This document shows positions 10,761-22,317 of a stretch of DNA of 64,000 nt, in pieces (the first letter of the stretch is position 1; the number at the start of each line of letters is the position of its first letter). The stretch is from assembly GCA_012934845.2 (NCBI GenBank), contig WNNJ02003240.1:1-64000 (forward strand), read 5' to 3'. The DNA is from Pomphorhynchus laevis. Taxonomy: Eukaryota; Acanthocephala; Palaeacanthocephala; Echinorhynchida; Pomphorhynchidae. Made by a program: the position numbers and the translations under genes. The notes beneath the pieces are model-generated. The model made no database searches. It was not told the DNA's origin and worked only from the letters and a program-made list of their open reading frames with translations.

Positions 10761-13635
10761 TCGATCTCGCTCCTAAGCATACTTTTCGTCTTAGTCTATT
10801 CAACACTCGCTCCATTCTTCATAAAGCTGATATGCTTCTCGATATCTTCGATCAATTATCTATCGATATTCTCTGCATTACCGAATCCTGGCACTCTGAC
10901 TCCGACGATCTTGCTATTCGTCGTCTATGTCGCTCTGGTTGTTCTCTAGTTGAATCAGCTCGTCAAATTACATCTCATACATCTACTGCTTCTAACCATG
11001 GCGGTATTGTTGCCATTGCTCGTCACCCAATGTCTTTACGTAAAATCAACGTTAACATCCGTTACACCTCGTTCGAATTACTCATATGCAGATTATCAAC
11101 GCCTTTCCCTCTGGAACTTGTGATTGTATACCGTCCAGGTTCAGTTGCCCCATCACGTATCTTCTTTAACGACCTTGCAGATCTAATGTCTCACTGTTCA
11201 TTGTCTTATACTCCTTCTTTTGTTCTCGGTGACTTTAACATTCGTCTTGATCGCCCGTCTGACTCTGACTCTATCACTTTAACTAATCTTTTTTCTGATT
11301 TTAACTATAAATTACTTTCAACAAGCCCAACTCATATTCTCGGCGGTGCTCTCGACATCATTGCTGTTCCTAACTGCTTCAATGACTATACCTCCTTGTC
11401 AATTACTGATCCTGGTTTGTCCGATCATTTCCTTGTCACTCTTACTCTTACTCGTCCCCATCCTCCTTCTCCGCCTTTACCATTATCTACACCAAGTCGA
11501 CCCTGGAAGCTTCTCGATATCCCTATTCTCTGCACAGCCTTACTCAATTCTTCACTCTTTTCACTTCCTCTTAACTATCTCTCTCTCCCGATGATCTCTG
11601 CATTCTGTTTGATTCTGAACTTACGTCGATCCTCAATAACCTTCTGCCTAGTCGACTTCGACGTTCCCAGCGCTTGCGCCATGCTCCCTGGTTCGATTCT
11701 GACTGTAGTCTTTCTAAGCGTCGACTCCGTCACTCTTTTCGTATGTATAAACGCTTTCTTAAACGTTCTCCCAACTCACTCCCTCCAAATCTTCGTGATT
11801 CCTACTTTTCTCAACGCCGTTCACATCTCATTCTTATACGTACTAAACGTACTCTCTTTTGGCGAAATCAACTCGAGTCATCTTCCAACTCTAAATCTCA
11901 TTGGAAAATCTTAAACTCAATTCTTTCACGATCATCTACCCCTTGTAATATAAATCCTGATGAATTTTCTTCTTATCTACAAACTAAGCTATCTAATTTA
12001 CTTTCCCTACTACCCATAGCCCCCTTGTACCCACTCTTCTCTTTAAATACTTCCCTCCCAGAACTATTCCACCTTCTTCCCGTTTCGTCTGATGAAGTTT
12101 CTTCGGTTCTGCTGTCATTACCTAATAAAACCTCTCCTTCTGACCCAATTCCCACTCACTTGCTTAAAAATATCTGCTCCTTTATCTTACCCTTCCTAAC
12201 CACATTGTTCAACTCGTCCATCCGTAGCCGTACATTTCCTTCCATCTGGAAATGCGCCACTGTTCGTCCTCTCATCAAAAAGCAATCTCTCGACTCCTCA
12301 CTACCATCTTCGTACCGTCCAATCTCACTTCTCCCAACCCTCTCTAAACTCCTTGAGCGTCTCGTTCTTAAGCAAGTTAATACATATCTCTTTTCCTCTA
12401 ACTTATTTCCTCCCTTCCAAGCCGCTTTTCGCTCTAATTACTCTACCGAAATTGCATGTCTTAAAGTTTATAACGACTTACTCATATCGCGCGATCATAA
12501 ATTATGTAGTGTCATAGTTTCTCTTGATCTATCGTCTGCTTTTGACATCGTCGATCACTCGATTCTTCTCCATCGCCTTCGTCATGATTATGGCTTCTCT
12601 TTACCCACTGTATCATGGTTTTCTTCATATCTATCAAACCGTACATTTCGCGTCTATTCTAACTCTTCTCTCTCCCATCCTTCGTCCATTCCGTCCGGTG
12701 TTCCACAAGGCTCCGTATTAGGCCCTATACTTTTCTCTCTTCTTCTCGGTGATTTGTCTTCGATTTCTCATAAATTTAACTTCCATGTTATGCAATATGC
12801 TGATGACATTCTCATCTATGCTCATGCACCTGTTTATCGTATTCACGATCTTAGTGTTTCTGCTTCCGACTGTCTTGTCTCAATTTCCAATCATCTTTCT
12901 TCCCTTCGCCTTTCTCTGAATCCTGATAAATCCAAAATTATGTGGATCCTACCTCGACGCCTCGGCTTCGAACCTCCCTCCGTATCATTAAATTCTACAA
13001 TTCTTCCTATCGTTGATAATCTCGTTTTCCTAGGCTTCCATTTTGACAACCGACTTTCACTTAAACCTTTCGTTAGAGATAAAGTACGCTCATCTACCTT
13101 GATACTCCGCAACCTCCGTCAAGTTCGTAGATTGATCGATTTCCCTTCTTGTATGACTCTCATATCATCTCTCCTTTTTTCTAGACTCGATTATTGTCTT
13201 AGTCTATTTTCCAACTCACCTAAATCCACTCTTCTTCCCCTACAACGCATCGTCAACGCAGCTGTCCGAATTCTCCTCCGTCTTCGTCGTTTTGATCATA
13301 CATCCTACCATCTTGCTTCTCTCGATTTGCCTACAATTTATTGTCGTGTTCAAATTCGTCTTCTTATCGTTGCTTTCCGCCTTGTAACTTTTCATACCCC
13401 TTCATTTCTCAACCTTCCTTTTCTTGATAATTCTCGTCCTGTTTACTGTTCCTTGCGTTCCTGTAATTCCCTTCTTTTACATGTCCCAAACTACTCTACC
13501 TCCTTTGGACTCCGCTCCTTCCTGGTGGCTGCTCCTCTATCGTGGAATCATCTGCCCATTCATATACGCCAATCAACTTCCCTGCAGTGCTTCAAACGAC
13601 AAATCCGATCCCATTTTAACAATTTATCTGCTTGA
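10724..13635 (+). pseudogene. LINE A ORF2: APE endonuclease and reverse transcriptase
   Basis: The endonuclease half (10724 to about 11590) shows LSLFNTRSI, LCITESWHSD, VIVYRPGS, VLGDFNIRLD and GLSDHFLVT, the full catalytic set of APE-type LINE endonucleases. The RT half shows SYRPISLLPTLSKLLERL, VSLDLSSAFDIVDHSIL, GVPQGSVLGPILF and Y-A-D-D at 12796-12807, and ends in the L2/CR1-type tail (RSFLVAAPLSWNHLP). A (TC)5 run at 11578-11587 is 2 nt longer than in copy A' and shifts the frame between the halves. No other break is evident over about 970 codons. Confidence 0.92.
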
Positions 13636-13664
13636 CTTTTTCATTTTTGTTAGTGGACTTGTAA

Positions 13665-13681
13665 GCGTACAGCTTGTACGC
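13665..13681 (+). other. LINE A 3' hairpin
   Basis: GCGTAC, loop AGCTT, GTACGC, followed by atttgccacattaaataaa. B-type copies have GCGTGC/GCACGC at this place, a paired change that keeps the stem. It is probably the 3' signal recognised by the RT. Confidence 0.75.
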
Positions 13682-14039
13682 ATTTGCCACATTAAATAAA
13701 TTTGTATTATTATGAAAAAAAATACAGACACGGTAAATGAATGTGAATTCGCGATTGTGGGAAAGCTTTTTGATTTTTTCCGGTTTTCTGTTGTCTTAAG
13801 TTATGATTGAACGCACTGTTTCACGAGAAAAAATCAAGGAAATGCTTAGAATTTAGTAAAGACCACTTTCTTCACGAGTATGTTAGAGAGAATTACTTTC
13901 AACGGTACGAAAGAAACACCGCGCATCTTGCTTGTTAGGTGGTGTATCCTATAAGCTTGAAAAAAGGATTTATTTTTAAAGTGGCAAATGCTTGCCAGCG
14001 CACGCTTACATGACCACAACAAAACAAGACTGTGAATCA

Positions 14040-15582
14040 GGTGTCGATAACGTGTAAACGGAGGAGGGGGCTTCTTTTTAGGGAAAAGAAGCGATGAAAG
14101 AAGATACATACAAGAACGGAAGTCGATAAGGGGGTGGATACGACGGATGTCACGTATAATTAAGTTAGATGAGCGGACCTTGTCACGGACGAAGGGTTTA
14201 AGGGAAAGGTGATCATCGAAATGGAAGCCTAAGAAAGTGAGATTGTGGACTATGGGGATGATCGATGAGGCAAAATATACAGTGGGAGAAGATATGTTTG
14301 GTTTACGGGGGAGGATCCACATTATTTTGGACTTTTCGGGGTTTAGAACGAGATGGAGATTGGAGAGACGTTTGTAGATAGAAGAAATACAGTTGGAGGC
14401 AGAAATGCCGATATCGTGTATGCGATGTGCGGGTGCATGAGCATAGATTAGAATGTCATCGGCGTATTGCATGACCTTAAAGGAGTAAGGTTTGATAAAC
14501 GGAGATAGATCGCCAAGCAGAAGAGAGAGAAAAGCAGGGGACCTAGGACTGAACCTTGTGGGACCCCGCAAAAAATAGGGATGGGAGGGGAGGATGATGA
14601 ATTAGAACAGACGCGAAAGGAACGGTCGGATAGATATGAGGCGAACCATGCTACGGAGGAGGAAGAAAAGCCGTAATCATAACGAAGGCGAGAAAGGAGG
14701 ACGGAGTGGTCGACAATGTCGAATGCGGAGGAGAGGTCGAGGGAGATGAGAACACTATATAGAGCCTTGTTCGAGAAATGAGTAAGTCGTTGTAAACTTT
14801 CATGCAGGCGATTTCTGTGGAGTGATTAGAGCGGAAAGCGGATTGGAAAGGAGGGTACAGATTGGATGAGGAGAGATAAGCGTTGATTTGTATTAAGATG
14901 AGGCGTTCTAAGAGCTTAGAAAGAGTAGGGAGTAGTGAAATGGGGCGATAGCTAGAAGGAAGGGAGGGGTCGAGCGATTGTTTCTTAAGGAGGGGACGAA
15001 CGATTGCGGATTTCCAGTGTGAAGGGAAGATACGACTGCGGATGGACGAGTTAAACAAGGTTGTGAGAAATGGGGATATCGATGAGCATATAGATTTTAA
15101 TATGTGAGTAGGCAGGGGATCGGCAGGTGAGGTTTTGTTGGGCAAGGACATGAGGACATATGATACTTTTGTAGGTGAGACAGGGAGAAGGTAAAAGAGT
15201 TCGGGGAGGATCAAGCTAGGCGGGGCAGAGTGCGATAGGATGGAGACCGGGGTGTGAGAGAGCAACGTGCATACTTTGGTCTGGAGAAATGACGAATAAT
15301 CATGGGGATTGATTTTGCAAGGCGAAGAGAAGCGAGCAAGGATTGAATTAAAAGTATGCCAGATAGTCTTAGAGTTGAATGAAGTGATGATTTTATGCTG
15401 CCAGAAGGAGTTGCATTTGGTACGTAGTAGGTGGAGATGAGACCGGCGATGAGCAAGATAGGTATCACGGAAAGACGGAGTGATCGAGCGGAAATCACGT
15501 CTGAGAGAGCGGTGATATACTCGAAAAGCATGACGGAGTCGACGCTTTGAGAGTAGGCACTAGATGTCAAACCATGGGGCAC
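14040..15582 (-). pseudogene. LINE B ORF2 reverse transcriptase, broken and internally deleted
   Basis: Segments in several frames match LINE A: SYRPISLLPTLSKLLERLIL, FRSNHSTEIACMKVYNDLL, a Y-A-D-D active site (VMQYADDILIYAHAP) and FLGFHFDDHLSLKPF. The thumb and C-terminal tail are lost in a deletion that joins the palm to the 3' UTR. Confidence 0.85.
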
Positions 15583-15712
15583 GGTGCAAGCAACGGTGTG
15601 GGTCAGGCTAGAATGACAAGAGAAGATTGAGAATGGATGTGAGTTCAGAGTCGAAAGGAAAGGCGAGATCGTGAGTAGAGGAATATGTTATTGTTGGATA
15701 GGATGGAGACGA

Positions 15713-16531
15713 TTAGAGTAAGGCAGTGGAGAAGGTAGAGGTCAAGATTTCTCTAAGGGCGACGTAGGATTGTAGTTGTGTGAGGAGGGGTGTAGTTGTG
15801 AGTGAGATCAAGGGTGACGAGAAAGTGATCGGATAGACTAGGATCGAAAATGGACAGTGAGGTGTAGGCAGCAAAATGATCGGGGACAGCGATGATGTCG
15901 AGTGCCCCACCAAGGATATCTGTGGGGGCAGTGGATATGGGTTTGTAGTTTCAGTTGGATATAATGTTGATGAACTGTATGGACTCGGGGAAAGCGTGGC
16001 TCTCGATGCGGATGTTGAAGTCGTTAAGAACGATTGATTGGATGGAGGACAAAGAACCGTAGGACAGAAGGTCAGCGAGTTCGGTAAAAAATATGGATGC
16101 AGGAGCTGATGAACCAGGACGGTATACAATGGCGAGATCTAAAGTGATCGGTCTAGAAGAACGACATGTGAACAATTCAAAAGAGCAAGGACTGAAGGGC
16201 GAAGTTATTATGCGAAAAGACGCGGGATGACAGGCAAATGCGACGATGCCGCCACGATTAGAGAATTTAGAAGGGGATGAGCTGAGGGTACGAGCGGATT
16301 CGACTAGTGAGCAACCGGCAGAGAACAAACGGCGGATGGAGAGGTCGTCAGAATCGGAGTGCCAGAATTGGGGATGGGGCAGAAGAGATTGATGGATTAC
16401 ATAGTGAATAAGTTGAGGATGAGATCGGATTTTTTGAGAATAGATCTAGTGTTGAGGAGGCCGAGGCGGAAACCGTGTGTAGTGGTGATAGGGGCTAGTG
16501 TAGAAGACACATAGGGGAGATGGAGCGCCAT
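15713..16531 (-). pseudogene. LINE B APE endonuclease, broken
   Basis: ORF2 starts with ATG at 16531-16529, inside the end of ORF1 (37-nt overlap, as in LINE A). Recognisable blocks are LLNTRSILKKSD, DLAIVYRPGSSAPASIFF and DFNIRIES. The Gly normally before DFN is replaced (VLNDFNIR). The early part contains a stop and a frame change. Confidence 0.8.
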
Positions 16532-17508
16532 CGAATTTTTGGGCGGGTGTGGACACCTTTAAAATTTATGTCGATGTTTCGGATGGAGATATATGTTTCG
16601 CCGTTTTCCTCGCGACGGCGTTTTTCGATGCGAACAAATGAGAGTTGAGTGATTTCGGAGAGGGTGCGATCAGGGAAAATGCAAGGGACTGAAGAGGACA
16701 TAAGCTTGAATCGTTGAGGCAGGACAGAGGACGCGTGAGAGCGCTGATTTAAAACAATTTTTAAGATAGAAGGCTAGGAAAGAGTAGATTGAGAAGATTT
16801 GTTTAGGCGGATGAATGCGAAGGAGAGATGTTGAAAAAGGATGGTTTATCCGCAGGAACAAGAGATGAGAGGATGAATATGAATGCAGAGAAATCGTGGT
16901 CGAGTTATGCTTGTGGAGATAAAGAGGTGGGAGGAGTGATGCTAGTGACGATGACGCAACGATTGCGAGAAGGAAAGCGTTTCCGTAAAGGAGGGCGAGT
17001 AACTTGAGTTGGTGAGATAACGATAGGAGTGCTGGGAGTTGAGGATATCAAGGGTGTAGGTTTGACAGCGGAAGACAAAGAGGATTTGGATAATATAGAG
17101 GGTGGTGAGCGATGTGAGGAAAGGTTATGAGTGGAAGGATTGTGGAGGTTGGAGGTGATTTTGACTGAAGGATGTAGTTTTTGAAAAGCGAGACAGAATG
17201 GAAGAGACGGGAGTGTCGGGAAGTGAATGCATGTGATTAGAAGTGCATGTGGTGACAGGATCAGTGGGCTGACAAAGGACATCAGAAACGACTGAGGTGG
17301 TTTGAGTTGACGTGTTGGATGTTGATATGTGCTTATTGGAAAGGTTGCAGATTAGTTTGTTGGCACAAAAACCACATACGAAGTCTTCTTTAGCCTTATT
17401 CTTGTCGCAGGTGATTGTTGTCCAGACGCTGCAGTCGTGTATCGAGCACTGTACTTGCAGTTGTCCATAGTTGGTGTCGGTCTTAGTTGTTTTCTTACGT
17501 CCTCCCAT
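16495..17508 (-). pseudogene. LINE B ORF1, frameshifted
   Basis: Starts MGGRKKTT. The zinc-finger-like module has cysteines at 21, 26, 45 and 48, with the same C-x4-C...C-x2-C spacing as LINE A ORF1. A Ser/Thr/Pro-rich middle and a C-terminal IFPDRTLSEITQLSFVRIEK block follow. It ends KIRWRSISPMCLLH and TAG, collinear with LINE A ORF1 (KIRWRPISPPCLLR). Several frame changes separate these parts. Confidence 0.8.
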
Positions 17509-17511
17509 AAA

Positions 17512-18000
17512 CGATGGTTGTCGTCGATTGTTGTCGTCGATGGTTGTCGTCGATGGTTGTCGTCGATGGTTGTCGTCGATGGTTGTCGTCGATGGTTGTC
17601 GTCGATGGTTGTCGTCGATGGTTGTCGTCGATGGTTGTCGTCGATGGTTGTCGTCGATGGTTGTCGTCGATGGTTGTCGTCGATGGTTGTCGTCGATGGT
17701 TGTCGTCGATGGTTGTCGTCGATGGTTGTCGTCGATGGTTGTCGTCGATGGTTGTCGTCGATGGTTGTCGTCGATGGTTGTCGTCGATGGTTGTCGTCGA
17801 TGGTTGTCGTCGATGGTTGTCGTCGATGGTTGTCGTCGATGGTTGTCGTCGATGGTTGTCGTCGATGGTTGTCGTCGATGGTTGTCGTCGATGGTTGTCG
17901 TCGATGGTTGTCGTCGATGGTTGTCGTCGATGGTTGTCGTCGATGGTTGTCGTCGATGGTTGTCGTCGATGGTTGTCGTCGATGGTTGTCGTCGATGGTT
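17512..18000 (-). repeat. 13-bp tandem array in LINE B 5' UTR, about 37.6 copies
   Basis: On the plus strand the unit is ggttgtcgtcgat, almost perfectly repeated over 489 bp. It ends 3 bp before the LINE B ORF1 start codon. As 13 is not a multiple of 3, every frame reads as the same 13-residue repeat, which creates spurious long open frames on both strands. No host gene is implied. Confidence 0.95.
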
Positions 18001-18289
18001 AAGATATTTGTAACTTTTTGTATAGAAGTCCTTGTATGTATATTAGATTGTAAGTAGTTAATAGGGATAACAGGATAGTTCATATACTTGGAACAATCCA
18101 TAAATAATGAATAAGAATAGATCAAGATTGACTGAATATGCGATTTGTAAACATACTGAAAATACTAAGTAGGTAAACCCTCTCTTTTTAGTATTTTTAA
18201 TAAAATAGTCTAGAAGCACATTGCTTGACTACTTTAACGGGGTGAGCATTCCAGGATAGATTTTAAACAAATAAAATACCGAGTATTTT

Positions 18290-18930
18290 CAATTAATTTA
18301 CTGACTCAACATTCCTACCATGAACTGAAATATGTGATATATATAAAGATCGTATGTGAGATGGACAAAACGGCATTACTTTACATTCCAAAAAATTAAA
18401 TTTCAATTTATTCTCAATACACCAATTCATGACCTTACCAAATTCAATTTCGACATATTTTTTAATAACATCAGGATCCGAAACGGACAAAATCCTTGTA
18501 TAGTCGTCCGTGAATTTGATCCCGCACGAGTTAATAAGCGAGGGCCTGAGATCATTTACATACATGGCAAATAACATAGGCGAAATAACACCGCCATGAG
18601 GCACTCCTGCGAGTATCGGAAGCACATCTGAGCGATATTCGTTTTATGAAATAAACTGACTACGCCCGGAAAGAAACGAAGATACCCTAGCAACTTGACA
18701 GAGAGGGAAATCATTGATCTCAATTTTATTCAACAGAATATAATGATTAACACTCTCCAATGCTTTTTCAAAGTCTCCACGAATGCAAATTCAAATACAT
18801 GAAGTGAAACTGTCCAAAATGCCAATAACTATTTTTTGTAGAAGCAAAAGAGCGCTAACCGATGACTGATTTTGTCGAATAACTACAGCACTCTTTGATT
18901 TTACCAGCTCTCTTATGTTTACTTGCCCCG
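18290..18930 (-). mobile_element. Decayed LINE reverse transcriptase fragment
   Basis: Minus-strand RT blocks in order: QSSVSALLLLQKIV, GDFEKALESVNHYILLNKI, VARVSSFLSGRSQF, GVPHGGVISPMLFAMYVNDL and KFTDDYTRILSV. The active site reads F-T-D-D instead of F-A-D-D. A stop and frame changes are present. It is a separate LINE family from the others here. Confidence 0.75.
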
Positions 18931-20430
18931 TTCAGCCAAATGAATGGATTAAGAATTGCTAGTGTGTGCTGGTACTCCTTATTAATTAAGCTTTGCTTCA
19001 CTGTCCATTTAGATATGTACTCCTCCAATGCAGTGGTAGACGGAAAATAGAACCGTTGTATTAATAATTTAGATAGTGGGCTTTATTTGGTCAGGAAAGC
19101 TAAAATCGCCGAGAAATCTTTTATTGAGAGTCCGAAATGCAATTTTAAACATACCCATCAACTACGGTCAAATTGACGAAAATTTTAAAGTATAATGTCT
19201 ATCCAAAACAATTAGATAGACAAAACTCATTATGGGTGAGAATAGAATATTGAAGTGACATTTCCTGTTTCAAAAGCGGATGAACCCAGAAGACGCACCG
19301 AATGAATTATACTAAATACTTTGCATAGCACGTTCTCAATATGGTCGATAAACGTCCAGCGTGATGTTAGCGTTATGCCCAAATAACAAAACTGAATGAC
19401 AAATTCGATTAATTCACTTCAATATATCAACTGATCATTTCGACATAATCGCCTCTCTGAATAATTAGTAAAAGTAATGTATTTTGGAGCTGCAATGCTT
19501 ATATGATGTTTCCACTTATTGTTCAATAAAGTATGACATCGTTCGCTTACGAAAAGTTTTTTCTTTTATATAAAAAATATTTTTCTAAAAAATATTAATT
19601 TACAAAGCAAAGCCATTAGGCTGTTCAATCTGCTCACCAACACATAAACAGAATTAAAATTTTGAAATTGTAGGCAATCTGTCGGGTATAGCGTTCGAAT
19701 AGCTTCTTGGTCGGTATGGTCACAAAGCCAAGGCCTTTGGTTAAATTTTCTTGCCTAAGTGGGAAAACAATGCCTCTGTTAAAAAATAAATATTTTATTA
19801 AGAATGAATTAGTGGTTTTAGAGAGTAAAAGGAAATAAAATGGAGAATGTTATTGAAGCTAGTGTTGTATACAGTGCCCAGTACTTAAAAACGATTCCTT
19901 CCATTCTACATGTTATATCTTCACCGATCAAGCGTAGATTGTTTCGAAGTGTATCGAATTCCACAATTGCATAATGTGTTACTTAAATTGCACTGTTTTC
20001 TTATGGATAACCTGCCATGAGTCAAAACCTACGCTTAAATTGCGATTCGAACGATCAAGGACGAGATTATTCAAAACCCTATGTGCTCTCCATGTCGCAC
20101 ATAGGTCGTTTGACAATCATATTGTTTTCAGTAACTAAATAGTCGATTATTGTAAGACAGTAAGCATATTGGTTTAACAAGCTTAGTTGCTCTAAGCCTA
20201 GAACACTATCCAACCCATTTGATTACTTAATTGTACGAATATAAATGGAGGGAGAAGCAAACAACAAATGGCTAATCACACATAGATTAGCACAAATTTT
20301 AAATGTGCGAAAAAACTAAATTATTATTACATTACAACATTGTAAAGCAAAGCTCAATAGTTGCATCACATAAAACAAAAAATCATTTGCTAAAAAGTTT
20401 GTTTAAATCGTTGTAAGGAACTGCACCGCA
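18931..20430. other. Spacer without recognisable gene
   Basis: Moderately AT-rich with many stops in all frames. It could contain further decayed LINE sequence upstream of the RT fragment, but I cannot support a call. Confidence 0.4.
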
Positions 20431-20439
20431 CAATCTTCC

Positions 20440-21345
20440 CATCCTACCGATTCCACATGTTGATAATTCACCGATTGAACTGTATTGTCTTTGAATGAAT
20501 ATCAGTTTTCTACGCAGATAGAGTGAATGCCCACGCAATACACTGCTAGATATTGTCTATTAGACTATACAGCATGTGCTTAGGGTCATGCAAAACTTTC
20601 CACAAAAGGATCAAATCATGAAAATCTCAAGTAAAGCTCACACTCTTCATGTAAAGCATTTCCAACCTGACATTGTATAGAAAGTTCAGTGCTTCTCCAA
20701 CAAATTTAGTTCCACGCCGTAATATACTTTCCATCTAAGGCTCGTCACGTTTAGGCTTCGGATAATTACAATGGGATCCATATAGCAAATAACTTAAAAT
20801 AAACGCATAAGCCAGAGTTAGAAATGATTGTGGAATCAGGTAATCAAATGTACGGCAAATGAGTCCGGTCATTTGTTGGGCTTAGAGCATACATAATCGG
20901 TATGTCATTGAGATGACTAATCATCGGAACTCCACATGCCCAGATTTTTAAAGGGGTTCACCTATTCGATCTGTTTTAATACTATAAAATATGTAGATGC
21001 AATAGAATTTTGTCAACCTTTTATTCACAGATAGGCACATTTAGATGTATTAATTAATAAATCATTTTTTAAGAGCCCAATTTCCAATTACATTGATATC
21101 CATTTGCAATTTTACAAAATCATCCAAGGATTATATATCTCCATATCTTGACATCTTCCTAATAAAGCAATACATCAGAACTCAATAGACCAGGAAGATC
21201 ATTGGTGAATATAAGAAATAGTAAAGGTCCTAGCACAGATTCTTGCGGAACACTCATATATGTGTTGTACCATTCCGAACACACACTGTTTACACGAACC
21301 TGATATGACCTTCCAGTTATAAAATTTTGCATTTCTTACATTCTC
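20440..21345 (-). mobile_element. Degenerate copy of the Jockey/CR1-like LINE (family of 366-1640)
   Basis: Reads [20 protein letters not shown] near 21290, then LAYAFILSYLLYGSHCNYP, LLWKVLHDPKHML and KTIQFG, collinear with the RT at 453-1622. Stops, frame changes and a degraded active-site region (LLY-stop-EDVKIW) show it is much older than that copy. Confidence 0.75.
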
Positions 21346-21424
21346 TTCTTAGGCGAAAACTACCTTTAGTAATTATGAATATACATCCTTCGATTTTTTA
21401 CCTGTCGGAATAAGCTCCTAATAT

Positions 21425-22153
21425 TCAGCCTACGCACAATATCCTCCTCCCTTCTACGAAAATATCTGATTGGATTGAGCGGATTGAGTTGACGTTCTCG
21501 TCAACTCGAGTTTGTACATCGATTAATGACGATTCTTGAATATTACTAAGAATAACACAATTGCCTCTCCGAGAGTTGCGAGTTCGATAGTTTTTATTTA
21601 TAACATCACTAATACATCTCTCAGAAACCTTTTTCCTATATGTGTAACCTATGCTATGTATCTCACTTCCAACTTCTACATCATTGTCAGATTGTTCTAG
21701 ACTGGAAATGTATATGTACTTCATCTGGATGAAGAATGATAATATACCTCGGACCGTTCTGTGTTTGAGAAAGATGCCCTTTAATTTGTTAACCTTATTG
21801 GTAGTCGTGTGGATTTCTTAAGTATTTTTTCGCTTTTGTCCTGGCGTGAATGCTTTCATCCTAAACGGAAAACAGGATTCGGTATCGCTGTTTCAGGAGC
21901 AAAATTGTCACTTACATTTACCGCTTTCGTCTTTTCGTTTTAACCAGTGGACACCTTCGTACCTAATTCTCGCAATGACGAAACACTTTGCATGGCTGAT
22001 TATAATTGAAGTTTCGTCAAGGTCGTTATCGAATCTCACAATGTTGACTGAACGTTTTCTACTGTCTCGATTATTTACTGTATCCTGCATGTACAACTGC
22101 TTTTGATTTAAGTCATCTGCAACAATCCGTTCTGTATTTTGCCTCTTCGCCAT
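21425..22153 (-). other. Two unrecognised open stretches
   Basis: Minus-strand open frames of 99 (21425-21724) and 81 (21908-22153) codons with charged, protein-like composition, such as MAKRQNTERIVADDLNQ and RRGNCVILSNIQESSL. I do not recognise a family. They lie between two LINE remnants on the same strand and could be an ORF1 relic. A 9-bp perfect hairpin lies at 21486-21507. Confidence 0.25.
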
Positions 22154-22317
22154 AATTGAATCCGTATAGTCCGTTCCCGCAAAAAAATGTTTGCGCCATT
22201 TTTCTGCCGCATAAAAACCTCAAACAAACTTTTTGCGTAGTAAATTCTTTGCGTTAGCAGCTGGAACTGAAACGGCCTTCCATACTTGACATTTCAGGGA
22301 ATCAGGCTACATCAAGA

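Larger units (their letters stand above)
9060..13720 (+). mobile_element. LINE A, near full-length L2/CR1-like element
   Basis: Order: a 20-bp tandem array (9076-9253), a short 5' UTR, ORF1 with a zinc finger and an RRM-like C-terminal part (9299-10760), and ORF2 with an APE endonuclease and RT (10724-13635). The 3' UTR has a hairpin (13665-13681) and an A-rich end near 13720. ORF2 is broken only once and ORF1 in a few places, so this is the youngest long copy here. It faces LINE B tail to tail with about 240 bp between them. Confidence 0.92.
13960..18060 (-). mobile_element. LINE B, L2/CR1-like element related to LINE A
   Basis: Minus strand: a 13-bp array (18000-17512), ORF1 (17508-16495), an ORF2 endonuclease (16531 to about 15713), a linker (15582-15211), RT (15265 to about 14080), then the 3' UTR with a hairpin (14009-13992) and an A-rich end near 13963. 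The RT C-terminal part is missing: the sequence passes from the RT palm/thumb directly into the 3' UTR near 14080, whereas the fragment at 28435-29121 retains this segment. Many frame breaks make the copy inactive. Confidence 0.88.

Noticed and set aside
18061-18080. Sequence close to the I-SceI homing endonuclease site (tagggataacaggatagt)
   Set aside because: Two of 18 positions differ and no homing endonuclease or engineered context is present; most likely coincidence.
17352-18125. Long open frames of 13-residue repeats on both strands across the 13-bp array
   Set aside because: A 13-bp tandem unit keeps every frame open if the unit lacks stops; the frame through the array differs from LINE B ORF1, so no protein is implied.
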